Position numbers and translations under genes: made by a program
In this document: positions 17,128-25,339 of the stretch, in pieces
Layout: each line of letters starts with the position of its first letter
How positions within the stretch are numbered: position 1 is the first letter of the stretch
Notes under the pieces: generated by a model
Databases searched by the model: none
Told to the model about the DNA's origin: nothing
Seen by the model: only the letters and a program-made list of their open reading frames with translations
Assembly (NCBI GenBank): GCA_900540335.1
Contig: UQFC01000009.1
Coordinates: 1 to 44,334, forward strand
Reading direction: 5' to 3'
DNA: 44,334 nucleotides
Source: an uncultured Clostridium sp.
GTDB lineage: Bacteria; Bacillota; Clostridia; Lachnospirales; Lachnospiraceae

Positions 17128-17183
17128 AGGCAGGGCAGATATGCAGAATCTGTGTAATATTGACAGCAAAGGGGTTTGCAAAC

Positions 17184-18584
17184 ATGAACAAAAAGAAAAA
17201 AAGTAATTTTACAGGATCTCTTGGATTTGTACTGGCTGCAGCAGGAAGCGCCGTTGGCGTTGGAAACATCTGGCGTTTTCCCTATCTGGCTGCAAAAGAC
17301 GGGGGAGGCCTGTTTTTGCTCGTTTATCTTGGTCTTGTCGTAACCTTCGGCTTCACCCTTCTTGTTACGGATGTCGCCATTGGAAGAAGGACAAAAGAAA
17401 ATGCGCTTCACGCCTTTGAAACCATGAATCAGAAATGGAAATTTCTCGGATATCTGACCTTCCTGGTTCCTGCGCTTATTATGACCTATTACTCCGTTAT
17501 CGGCGGATGGATTTTAAAATATCTGGTTACCTTTTTCAGCGGAAACGGCCGGGCTGCAGCCGCTGACGGATATTTTACTTCCTTTATTACGTCAAAGGCT
17601 TCACCCATTGTATTTATGCTGATTTTCCTTTCTCTGACTGCACTGATCGTATACCGGGGAGTCGAAAAGGGAATTGAACGTTTTTCCAGAATTGTGATGC
17701 CCGGACTGCTTCTTATGGTGGTTGGAATCGGACTTTTCTCACTTACCCTCTCCCATGAAGGCGCTGACGGAGTGGTCCGTACCGGTCTGGATGGACTGGC
17801 CGTTTATCTGATTCCCAATTTTGAAGGACTGACTCCCGGACGTTTCCTGGAGATTCTTCTGGATGCCATGAGCCAGCTGTTCTTCTCGCTCAGCGTATCC
17901 ATGGGCATTATGATCACCTACGGCTCCTATGTAAAAAAAGAAATTGATTTAAGCCGTTCCTTAAGTCAAATCGAAATTTTTGATACTGTGGTTGCCTTTT
18001 TAGCCGGACTGATGATCATCCCTGCTGTCTTTGTTTTTTTCGGCACAGAGGGAATGGCTTCCGGCCCCAGCCTGATGTTTGTATCACTGCCAAAGGTTTT
18101 TGAAGCAATGGGATTTGCCGGCGGCATTCTGGGCCTTGTTTTTTTCCTGATGGTTCTGTTCGCTGCTCTGACCTCTTCCGTATCGATTATGGAAACCCTG
18201 GTAGCCAACTGCATGGATATTTTTCATACCTCAAGAAAAAAAATGAGCCTGGTGATCAGCCTTGTTTCTGCAGCCGCTTCTGTTGTAATCTGTCTGGGAT
18301 ATAATGTCTTTTATTTTGAACTGAAGCTTCCCAACGGGGCAACAGCCCAGCTTCTGGATCTTATGGATTATATCAGCAACAGCTTCCTGATGCCGTTTAT
18401 TTCTCTTCTCACCTGTATCTTTGTGGGATGGGTTATGAAGCCGGAATGGATCTGTGAGGAAATGGAGGCCAGCGGTCACCCCTTCCGAAGAAAAAAGATG
18501 TATTCTTTTACGATTCGCTATGTGACACCGGTTATGATGACCGTTCTTTTTCTCCAGTCCACAGGACTTTTTGAATTGTTGTAA
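17184..18584 (+). CDS. Neurotransmitter:sodium symporter (NSS) family transporter
   Basis: LeuT-fold sodium-coupled importer, probably of an amino acid. The 466-aa protein begins with a basic NKKKKSNFTGS followed by GFVLAAAGSAVGVGNIWRFP, the family signature in the first helix with the unwound GSAVGVGN segment that binds sodium and substrate. About 11-12 hydrophobic segments follow. Length is like bacterial MhsT-type members. The ATG at 17184 has AAAGGGG nine bases before it; an upstream TTG at 17160 lacks a site. Substrate is unknown; the divergent XRE gene is the likely regulator. Confidence 0.92.
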   Translation: MNKKKKSNFTGSLGFVLAAAGSAVGVGNIWRFPYLAAKDGGGLFLLVYLGLVVTFGFTLLVTDVAIGRRTKENALHAFETMNQKWKFLGYLTFLVPALIMTYYSVIGGWILKYLVTFFSGNGRAAAADGYFTSFITSKASPIVFMLIFLSLTALIVYRGVEKGIERFSRIVMPGLLLMVVGIGLFSLTLSHEGADGVVRTGLDGLAVYLIPNFEGLTPGRFLEILLDAMSQLFFSLSVSMGIMITYGSYVKKEIDLSRSLSQIEIFDTVVAFLAGLMIIPAVFVFFGTEGMASGPSLMFVSLPKVFEAMGFAGGILGLVFFLMVLFAALTSSVSIMETLVANCMDIFHTSRKKMSLVISLVSAAASVVICLGYNVFYFELKLPNGATAQLLDLMDYISNSFLMPFISLLTCIFVGWVMKPEWICEEMEASGHPFRRKKMYSFTIRYVTPVMMTVLFLQSTGLFELL

Positions 18585-18604
18585 AGCCATTGTTTTATTT
18601 TATC

Positions 18605-18640
18605 AAAAAGGAGGGCTTCCCTATGGGGCCCTCCCTTTTC
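18605..18640. terminator. Bidirectional terminator between the symporter gene and pepT
   Basis: AAGGAGGGC pairs with GCCCTCC-CTTT (18608-18616 with 18628-18638) around an 11-base loop containing CCC/GGG. Poly-A on the left and poly-T on the right serve both directions; the minus-strand tail for pepT reads CTTTTTGATAAAAT. Confidence 0.85.
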
Positions 18641-18671
18641 CTGTCCGTCTGCAGCAGGGTAAGCCCGGCGC

Positions 18672-19919
18672 TTACGGAGTGGTGATTTTTTCTGCCAGCT
18701 TCAAAAGCAGATCCACGATTTTCTCCATGGACTGAATGCAGATATACTCGTATCTTCCATGGAAATTGTGCCCTCCGGTACACAGATTCGGACAGGGCAG
18801 TCCCTTAAAGGACAGTCTTGCTCCGTCTGTGCCTCCGCGAATCGGACGAATGATCGGCTGAATGCCCAGCTCGCCCATTGCTTCCTTTGCCGTTTCAATC
18901 AATTCAAAATGTGGTTTGATCTTTTCCAGCATATTGTAATAGCTGTCCTTTAAGGTAAGCTCTGCGGTATTGCTGCCGTATTTGGCATTTAAATAAGCCA
19001 CGGCCTGCTCCATCAGCGCTTTCTTTTCCTCAAATTTTGTCCGGTCATGATCGCGGATAAGGTATTTCATGGTACAGGACTCCACAGTTCCTTTCATATC
19101 GTCCAAATGGAAAAATCCCTCATATCCATCTGTGCATGCAGGATTTTCAAATACAGGAAGAAGAGACTGCAGCTCCATGCCCATTAAAATGGCGTTTTTC
19201 ATTTTTCCGCGGGCTGTGCCTGTGTGAATGCTTACACCGTGAATGGTAATAAAAGCAGATGCGGCATTGAAGTTCTCATATTCCAGCTCGCCCAGAGCTC
19301 CGCCGTCTACGGTATAGGCAATATCTGCTCCAAAGCCTTCCACATCAAAGAAATCACTTCCCCGTCCAACCTCTTCGTCCGGAGTAAAGGCAACGCATAT
19401 TTTTCCGTGCTTCCGTTCCGGATGGGCCATCAGATAAGCAGCCATTTCCATAATTTCGGCAACACCGGCTTTATCATCAGCCCCTAACAGTGTGGTTCCG
19501 TCTGTCGTAATCAGATCCTGGCCTGCATAATCTGCCAGCTCCTCATAATCCTCCGGCCCCATGGAAATTCCCAGTTCCCGATTCATTACAATCCGGCCGC
19601 CGTCATAATTTCTGATAATCTGCGGTTTAATGTCTGCTCCCGGACTGGCAGGCGCCGTATCCATGTGGGAAATAAAGCCAAGAACAGGAAGCTCTGCCTT
19701 CGCTGCCTCTCCCTCCAGATTTGACGGAATTTCTCCGTATACATAGCCCCAGGAATCCATCCTTACGTTTGAAAGTCCCATGGCCTCCAGCTCAGCCTTT
19801 AACATCCTTCCAAGATTCTTCTGCTTTTCCGTGCTGGGAAAAGCCTCCTGATCATCTTTAGACTGAGTGTCTACGGACACATACCTTAAAAATCGTTCTG
19901 TTACTGATGACATTTCCAT
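18672..19919 (-). CDS. pepT: Peptidase T (tripeptide aminopeptidase)
   Basis: Cytoplasmic dinuclear zinc M20 peptidase that removes the N-terminal residue of tripeptides. The 415-aa protein has metal ligands His85 with catalytic Asp87 (SHMDTAP), bridging Asp148 (LGADDKAG), Glu182/183 (TPDEEVGRGSDFF), Asp205 (YTVDGG) and the C-terminal HNFHGRYE His. PIIRPIRGGTDGARLS is the PepT dimerisation/substrate block. Start is the ATG at 19919 with AAGGGAG; the longer frame to 20000 overlaps the HD gene and has no site. It follows the HD gene by 37 bases. Confidence 0.95.
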   Translation of the reverse strand: MEMSSVTERFLRYVSVDTQSKDDQEAFPSTEKQKNLGRMLKAELEAMGLSNVRMDSWGYVYGEIPSNLEGEAAKAELPVLGFISHMDTAPASPGADIKPQIIRNYDGGRIVMNRELGISMGPEDYEELADYAGQDLITTDGTTLLGADDKAGVAEIMEMAAYLMAHPERKHGKICVAFTPDEEVGRGSDFFDVEGFGADIAYTVDGGALGELEYENFNAASAFITIHGVSIHTGTARGKMKNAILMGMELQSLLPVFENPACTDGYEGFFHLDDMKGTVESCTMKYLIRDHDRTKFEEKKALMEQAVAYLNAKYGSNTAELTLKDSYYNMLEKIKPHFELIETAKEAMGELGIQPIIRPIRGGTDGARLSFKGLPCPNLCTGGHNFHGRYEYICIQSMEKIVDLLLKLAEKITTP

Positions 19920-19956
19920 TCTGTCTCCCTTCTGTTGTCTGATTTGTTTTTCTTTT

Positions 19957-20568
19957 TTATTCCTTCTCCGTATCGTCGATAATCTGTCCGCCTTCCACAT
20001 GGGGACGTATCAGCTGCTCCAGAGAATATTTCCACAGAGCTTTTGACCCTAAAGCCGTTGTCTTATTCCGGTTGAGAATTCCGCTGAGATGTACCTGCTT
20101 TTCCTTCCACATTTTTCCGTTGGTCGCTGCATTCAGCATCGTCGGCTGGATATTGTCCATAGTATGGGCAAATAATGCCTCCGGGGAGGTGCCTTCCTCA
20201 AATTCATCCCACAGACTGCGGAACTTATCCCGCTGATCCTCCGGGAGAATTGAGAAAATCCGGTCAGCTGCCCGAAGCTCCCTTTCCCTCTGGGTTTTCT
20301 TTCCTTCCTCGTCATAGGCAAAGGTATCTCCTGCATCAATTTCCACCAGATCGTGGATCAGCAGCATAGAAATGGTTTTCAATACATCAATCGGCTCATT
20401 GGAATATTCACTGAGCAAAAGCGTCATTACTGCCATATGCCAGGCATGCTGGGAATCGTCCTCTCTCTGAGTCCCGTTTGTCAGAAGCGTCTGCCGAAGA
20501 ATCTGTTTTTCTTTATCAATTTCCCGGCAGAATTCCATCTGGCGGGAAAGCCGCTCATCCTTATCCAT
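19957..20568 (-). CDS. HD-domain phosphohydrolase (YfbR-like 5'-nucleotidase group)
   Basis: A 203-aa HD protein resembling the 5'-deoxynucleotidase/HD_3 group. Visible ligands are the His in SQHAWHMAV (about 40), the HD pair in LLIHDLVEIDAGDTFAYD (about 72) and the Asp in HTMDNIQP (about 137); EIDAGDTF is a strong group signature. Likely substrate is a nucleoside monophosphate, by homology only. The ribosome site GAAAGAGAGAAAAG is weak. It lies between the his operon and pepT on the same strand; a 27-bp palindrome sits just upstream. Confidence 0.85.
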   Translation of the reverse strand: MDKDERLSRQMEFCREIDKEKQILRQTLLTNGTQREDDSQHAWHMAVMTLLLSEYSNEPIDVLKTISMLLIHDLVEIDAGDTFAYDEEGKKTQRERELRAADRIFSILPEDQRDKFRSLWDEFEEGTSPEALFAHTMDNIQPTMLNAATNGKMWKEKQVHLSGILNRNKTTALGSKALWKYSLEQLIRPHVEGGQIIDDTEKE

Positions 20569-20620
20569 CTTTTCTCTCTTTCCTGCGTTCAGCCGTGAGT
20601 GACCGCATATTCTTTACATT

Positions 20621-20647
20621 AGTTTACATAATTAAATTATGTAAACT
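20621..20647. repeat. Perfect 27-bp palindrome between hisIE and the HD gene
   Basis: AGTTTACATAAT-TAA-ATTATGTAAACT: 12-bp arms, 3-base centre. A T-rich run follows on the plus strand (20647-20657), where no gene needs a terminator; on the minus strand, where hisIE ends and the HD gene begins, the bases after the stem are AATGTAAAG. It could be an operator for the HD-pepT pair or an imperfect hisIE terminator. Confidence 0.7.
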
Positions 20648-20667
20648 TTTTATTTTTCCAGTCTGTT

Positions 20668-21975
20668 TCAGCGATTGGCCAGTTCCTGCGTAATCTCTTC
20701 CCAGGTTACCCCTTTCTCTGCCATTAATACCATAACGTGGTACAGAAAATCTGAAATCTCGTACTTGACTTCCTCCGGATCCGGATTCTTTGCTGCAATG
20801 ACAATCTCCGTAGCTTCCTCTCCTACCTTCTTGAGAATTTTATCAATTCCCTTATCAAACAGATAATTGGTGTAGGATCCTTCCTTCGGATGAAGCTTTC
20901 TGTCCTGAATCACTGCAAACACATCCTCAAAAACCTTCAGAGGATTGGCTGTCTGATATTCCTTTTGGGCCAGAGTCTGGAAAAAGCAGCTGCGGCTTCC
21001 TGTATGACAGGCGGCTCCAATCTGGTGAACCTTTGCCAGAAGAGTGTCATTATCACAGTCCAGAAACAGAGCCTTCACATACTGAAAATGACCGGAGGTT
21101 TCTCCTTTTTCCCACTGGCTCTGGCGGCTCCGGCTGAAATAATGCATCTTTCCGGTGCGAAGAGTATCCTCGAAGGCCTGCTCGTTCATATAAGCCAGCA
21201 TAAGCACCTCGGATGTTTTGTAATCCTGAACAATGACTGGAATCAGGCCGTCCTGATTGGTCCGGAACTGACTCCACGGTATCTGGCTTTTTAAAATATC
21301 AACCGAAATCCCCTGCTCTGACAGTTTCTGCTTTTGCTTCATGTACCAGCCGCTTTCCGGCTCCCCGGCCGGATAAATCACGCCTTCTATATTGTTTTGC
21401 TTCAAAAGCTCTGCCTCATCCCCGTCCGTCTTACCGGTCAGAATCAGAAACGGTACCAGAGCCTCTTCTGCTGACTCTGTCCCGCCTGCCAGAAATACCT
21501 GCTTTTCTGCCAGAATCTTTCCGGCGCCCAGCAGGCAAAATTCCTGAACCCGCTTCATCTGATCTGCTGCTGACAGAAAAACTGCAATTTTTTCTGTTCC
21601 AAACCGATCTGCTGCTTCCTTGATTAAATCAATGTTGTCCTCGTTTCCTCCATCCAGAAATACTGCCTCTGCGCCTGCATAGAGATATTTCTTTACATCC
21701 TCCAGACGTTTGATCCTCCCTCCGAGAAAAACGGGAATATCAAGAACCCGCACTGCCTCTTTGACTGCGCCAATCGTTTTCTCATGTTCTTCATCCGATT
21801 CTGACAGATCAAACACGCAAAGTCCGTCTAAACCGTTGTGGCTGCAGGCTTCTGCAAAGGAAAGAAAGGAAAGCTCTTCGCCGCTTCCATGGACAAAGCC
21901 TTCTCCCGGAACCGGCAGCACCGCCTTTTGATTCCGGCAGCCTACTGCTGCCATCAGATATTTATCACCTGCCAT
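20668..21975 (-). CDS. hisIE: HisIE (phosphoribosyl-AMP cyclohydrolase / phosphoribosyl-ATP pyrophosphatase) with N-terminal HisF-like pseudo-domain
   Basis: Carries out steps 2 and 3 of histidine synthesis. Three parts are seen in 435 aa. Residues 4-225 look like a HisA/HisF beta-alpha barrel (FLGGRIKRLEDVKKYLYAGAEAVF), but the two catalytic Asp are replaced: position 12 is Gly (AAVGC for CLDV) and about 135 is Ser (VFLSA for AID). Residues 240-332 are HisI, with zinc/metal residues in DCDND (306-310) and Cys323/Cys330 of ACHTGSRSC. Residues 346-435 are HisE (HPKEGSYTNYLF, KKVGEEATE). The ATG at 21975 has GGAGG eight bases upstream, inside the hisA end; a longer frame to 22035 overlaps hisA. 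Last gene of the his operon. Function of HisI and HisE is secure; that of the extra domain is unknown. Confidence 0.93.
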   Translation of the reverse strand: MAGDKYLMAAVGCRNQKAVLPVPGEGFVHGSGEELSFLSFAEACSHNGLDGLCVFDLSESDEEHEKTIGAVKEAVRVLDIPVFLGGRIKRLEDVKKYLYAGAEAVFLDGGNEDNIDLIKEAADRFGTEKIAVFLSAADQMKRVQEFCLLGAGKILAEKQVFLAGGTESAEEALVPFLILTGKTDGDEAELLKQNNIEGVIYPAGEPESGWYMKQKQKLSEQGISVDILKSQIPWSQFRTNQDGLIPVIVQDYKTSEVLMLAYMNEQAFEDTLRTGKMHYFSRSRQSQWEKGETSGHFQYVKALFLDCDNDTLLAKVHQIGAACHTGSRSCFFQTLAQKEYQTANPLKVFEDVFAVIQDRKLHPKEGSYTNYLFDKGIDKILKKVGEEATEIVIAAKNPDPEEVKYEISDFLYHVMVLMAEKGVTWEEITQELANR

Positions 21976-21988
21976 ATGATTTTCCTCC

Positions 21989-22705
21989 TTACTGGAATCT
22001 GGCCACCGCATCCGGAAGGCTGATTCGTTTTTCATAAAGGGCTTTTCCGATAATCACACCTGGAATCCCGTTTTCGCTGAGGGTTTCCAGATCCTTCACA
22101 GAGGACACGCCGCCGGAAGCAATCACATCCAGCCCCGTTTTTTCTGCCAGCATCCTGGTATAGGGAATATTGGGGCCTGTCAGCGTTCCGTCCCTGGATA
22201 TGTCCGTGTATACAATATGACGGACTCCGTACTCTTTCATTTTCATACAAAGCTCCAGCGCAGTTACGGAACTGGTTTTCTCCCAGCCGGCCACCGCTGC
22301 CATTCCGTCTTTTGCATCTACTCCTGCCACGATCCGCTCCGGCCCAAAGGTTTCCACCAGTTCCCGCATAAATTCCGGATGCTCTGCTGCCTTTGTGCCG
22401 ATGATACACCGGGAGATGCCCAAATCAAGCATTGCCCGCACATCCTCTGCGCTTCGGATTCCGCCGCCTAACTGAACCGGAACAGAAACCTGCTCCAGAA
22501 CAGCCCGGATTGCCGGTGCATTGACGGAATGACCGGCCAGAGCGCCGTCTAAATCCACCAGATGAAGAAAGGTCGCTCCCTGGCTGACCCACAGCTTTGC
22601 CATATCAGCCGGGGTATCGGAGTAAACTGTAATATTATCAAAAAGTCCCTTTGTAAGGCGGACACACTTTCCATCCTTCATATCAATCGCCGGATATAAC
22701 TGCAT
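21989..22705 (-). CDS. hisA: ProFAR isomerase HisA
   Basis: Isomerises ProFAR to PRFAR in histidine synthesis. The 238-aa barrel keeps the catalytic base Asp8 (PAIDMKDGKCVRL) and acid Asp130 (VAGVDAKDG), plus the phosphate-binding QLGGGIRSAED (about 78-88) and VIASGGVSSVKDL near the C-terminus. Length is normal. It lies between hisB and the HisF-like/HisIE gene, with AAAGGGTG before the ATG. In many genomes hisH precedes hisA; it is not here. Confidence 0.96.
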   Translation of the reverse strand: MQLYPAIDMKDGKCVRLTKGLFDNITVYSDTPADMAKLWVSQGATFLHLVDLDGALAGHSVNAPAIRAVLEQVSVPVQLGGGIRSAEDVRAMLDLGISRCIIGTKAAEHPEFMRELVETFGPERIVAGVDAKDGMAAVAGWEKTSSVTALELCMKMKEYGVRHIVYTDISRDGTLTGPNIPYTRMLAEKTGLDVIASGGVSSVKDLETLSENGIPGVIIGKALYEKRISLPDAVARFQ

Positions 22706-22723
22706 GACTTTTCACCCTTTCTC

Positions 22724-23311
22724 TCAGAGTACCCCTTTGGTAGACAGAACATCTGTAATTCTGCTATCCAGCCGGGTTGCGCTGTCCAAGGCCTTGGCAA
22801 AGGCCTTAAAGGCGCCCTCTATTATATGATGATTGTTGCTTCCGCTCAGCTGTTTTATGTGGAGATTCATCTCTGCTCCATAAGAAACCGCATAAAAGAA
22901 TTCCCGGATCATTTCTGTCTCCAGATCTCCGACGAACTCCCGATCCAGCTTCAAATCATATACCAGATAGGGCCGTCCGCACAGATCCAGGGCGCAGAGA
23001 ATCAAAGCCTCATCCATGGGAAGAATCATAGAGCCGTAGCGCACCATTCCCTTTTTATCTCCCACTGCCTCCTTAATCGCTCTGCCCAGTACGATTCCTG
23101 TGTCTTCAATGGTATGGTGGGTATCCACCTGCAGATCTCCCTCCACGAAAAGGCTGAGATCAAACAGGCCGTGGCGGGCAAAGCCCTCCAGCATATGGTC
23201 AAAAAAACCGATTCCCGTATGGATATCTCCTTTCCCGGTACCGTCCAGACAAAGGCTCAGACGTATCTTTGTTTCTTTTGTGGTTCGTTCCATCACTGCA
23301 GTGCGTTTCAT
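22724..23311 (-). CDS. hisB: Imidazoleglycerol-phosphate dehydratase
   Basis: Manganese enzyme that dehydrates IGP to imidazole-acetol phosphate. The 195-aa monofunctional form (no phosphatase domain) shows both metal-binding blocks, DIHTGIGFFDHMLEGFARHG (29-48) and DTHHTIEDTGIVLG, and their second-half counterparts DLCGRPYLVYD and SGSNNHHIIEGAFKAFA. The ATG follows GGAGGA directly after the hisD stop (11 bases). Confidence 0.97.
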   Translation of the reverse strand: MKRTAVMERTTKETKIRLSLCLDGTGKGDIHTGIGFFDHMLEGFARHGLFDLSLFVEGDLQVDTHHTIEDTGIVLGRAIKEAVGDKKGMVRYGSMILPMDEALILCALDLCGRPYLVYDLKLDREFVGDLETEMIREFFYAVSYGAEMNLHIKQLSGSNNHHIIEGAFKAFAKALDSATRLDSRITDVLSTKGVL

Positions 23312-23322
23312 AGCTCCTCCTT

Positions 23323-24612
23323 CTATTCAAAACGGACACGAATGGAATTGGCATGGGCTGTCAGATGTTCTGCCTCTGCAAATGCCTCAATATCCTTATG
23401 AATGGGTTCCAGAGCCTCCCTGGAATAGTAAATAATGCTGGATTTCTTAATATAGTCGTCTACCCCCAGAGGTGAGAAGAATTTTGCAGTTCCATTCGTC
23501 GGAAGAACATGGTTCGGACCTGCAAAATAATCTCCCAGAGGCTCAGAGCTGTACTCGCCCATAAAAATAGCTCCTGCATTCTGAATTTTAGTCATAACCT
23601 CAAAGGGATTCCGGGTCACAATTTCCAGATGCTCCGATGCAATCTCATTGGCTGTGGAAATGGCATCCTCCATGGAATCGGCAACCAGAATATATCCGTA
23701 GTTTTCCAGGGATTTCTCCAGAATATCCTTTCTGGAAAGAGTCTGGAGGAAAATGTCAATCTGGCGGGCCACTTCTTCTGCCAGTTCCATACTGGTGGTC
23801 ACCAGAATTGCACTGGCCAGCTCATCATGCTCTGCCTGAGACAGCAGATCCGCTGCCACATACCGGGGATTGGCCGTTTCATCTGCCAGAACAAGAATCT
23901 CGCTGGGACCGGCAATGCTGTCAATACTCACATGACCATACACAGCCTTCTTTGCCAGAGCTACAAAAATATTGCCCGGCCCTACGATTTTATTGACGCG
24001 GGGAATGGATTCCGTACCAAAAGCAAGAGCTGCCACTGCCTGTGCCCCTCCGGCCTTGTATACCTCGGTAGCTCCCGCCAGGCGGGCGGCAATCAGTGTA
24101 ACCGGATTGACCTTTCCGTTTTTATCCGGAGGCGTTACCATGACAATTCTCGGAACTCCTGCAACCTCTGCCGGAATAATATTCATCAAAACAGAAGACG
24201 GATAAGCTGCCTTTCCGCCTGGAACATAGACGCCCACACTGGAAAGAGGCGTTACCTTCTGTCCTAACAGGGTTCCGTCCGGGCGGGAATCAAACCAGCT
24301 GTACTGCTTCTGTTTTTCGTGATATTCCCGAATATTTTTCATAGCCCGCTTCATAACGGTCAGAAGCCCCGGCTCCACCTGGGCCATAGCCTCCTGAATC
24401 TCCATATCCGTAACACGGATATTGGAGCTGTTTAAATCTGCCCCGTCAAATTTTTTTGTATAGGCAAACAGAGCCTGATCTCTGTTTTTTCTTACATCCT
24501 CTACAATTTCCTGCACTGTGCTTTCATAGGCAGTATAGTTGTTCGGATCCCGCTTTAACAAATCAGCCAGAAGATTTTTTCTGGTTTCTTCATTCAGTCG
24601 AACGATTCTCAT
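23323..24612 (-). CDS. hisD: Histidinol dehydrogenase
   Basis: Zinc- and NAD-dependent enzyme that oxidises histidinol to histidine in the last two steps. The 429-aa protein has the family blocks VGVYVPGGKAAYPSSVLMN, IVGPGNIFVALAK, SIAGPSEILVLAD, LLSQAEHDELASAILVT with the zinc ligands Gln and His, and PLGDYFAGPNHVLPT. The ATG at 24612 is preceded by GGGAG at eight bases; the upstream in-frame ATG at 24648 lacks a site. An 82-base gap with a hairpin separates it from hisG. Confidence 0.97.
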   Translation of the reverse strand: MRIVRLNEETRKNLLADLLKRDPNNYTAYESTVQEIVEDVRKNRDQALFAYTKKFDGADLNSSNIRVTDMEIQEAMAQVEPGLLTVMKRAMKNIREYHEKQKQYSWFDSRPDGTLLGQKVTPLSSVGVYVPGGKAAYPSSVLMNIIPAEVAGVPRIVMVTPPDKNGKVNPVTLIAARLAGATEVYKAGGAQAVAALAFGTESIPRVNKIVGPGNIFVALAKKAVYGHVSIDSIAGPSEILVLADETANPRYVAADLLSQAEHDELASAILVTTSMELAEEVARQIDIFLQTLSRKDILEKSLENYGYILVADSMEDAISTANEIASEHLEIVTRNPFEVMTKIQNAGAIFMGEYSSEPLGDYFAGPNHVLPTNGTAKFFSPLGVDDYIKKSSIIYYSREALEPIHKDIEAFAEAEHLTAHANSIRVRFE

Positions 24613-24653
24613 GATATTTTCTCCCTTTCTCCGCCTGGCAGGATGCATTTCAC

Positions 24654-24676
24654 AACAGCACCCGCAGCGGGCTGTT
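24654..24676 (-). other. Hairpin between hisG and hisD
   Basis: AACAG-CA-CCC-GCAGC-GGG-CTGTT forms an 8-bp stem with a 2-base bulge and a 5-base loop in the only sizeable gap inside the his operon. No U-tract, so more likely a processing or stability element than a terminator. Confidence 0.4.
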
Positions 24677-24694
24677 TCTCTTAAGAATGACCGT

Positions 24695-25339
24695 CTACCG
24701 GTTCTGAATCAGGGGGCGAAGCTGCTGAATCAGTCTGGTGATCCGCTCATCTTCCATTTTCATACTAACCTGATTGACTACCATGCGGGCTGACAGGGGA
24801 CAAACCTCCTCCAGTACGCTTAACCCGTTCTCCCGAAGGGTCGATCCTGTTTCCACAATATCCACGATTACTTCAGAAAGCCCTACAATCGGCGCCAGCT
24901 CTATGGAACCGCCCAGCTTGATAATCTCCACTGTCTGATGCTTTTTATTATAAAAATAATCTTTTGCAATAGCCGGATATTTTGTTGCCACACGGATCTG
25001 CTCATGGTTATTCAGATACGCCCGGGCAGATTCCGGTCCGCAGACGCACATCCTGCACTGTCCCATTTTCAGGTCCAGAACCTCATACAGCTTTCTGCCT
25101 TCCTCCAGAAGCGTATCCTTTCCCACAACTCCGATATCAGCAGCTCCGTACTCCACATAAGTAGGCACATCGCCTGCCTTGGCCAGAAAAAACCGGAATC
25201 CCAGCTCCTCATTGGTAAAAATCAGCTTTCTGGAGGTTTTATCCTTCATTTCCTCACAGGTAATTCCAATCTGTTCAAAAAGAGCCAGAGTCTTATCTGC
25301 CAGCCGTCCCTTAGCCAGCGCAAAGGTCAGATATCTCAC
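24695..25339 (-). CDS. hisG: ATP phosphoribosyltransferase catalytic subunit, short form
   Basis: Joins ATP and PRPP in the first committed step of histidine synthesis. At 214 aa it is the short form without the C-terminal allosteric domain, which needs HisZ, encoded just upstream. Blocks TFALAKGRLADKT, DVPTYVEYGAADIGVVGKD and GLSEVIVDIVETGSTLRENG (split at about 156-175) are intact. It starts with GTG at 25339, preceded by GGAGG; the GTG overlaps the hisZ stop as GTGA, pointing to coupled synthesis of the two subunits. Confidence 0.96.
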   Translation of the reverse strand: MRYLTFALAKGRLADKTLALFEQIGITCEEMKDKTSRKLIFTNEELGFRFFLAKAGDVPTYVEYGAADIGVVGKDTLLEEGRKLYEVLDLKMGQCRMCVCGPESARAYLNNHEQIRVATKYPAIAKDYFYNKKHQTVEIIKLGGSIELAPIVGLSEVIVDIVETGSTLRENGLSVLEEVCPLSARMVVNQVSMKMEDERITRLIQQLRPLIQNR

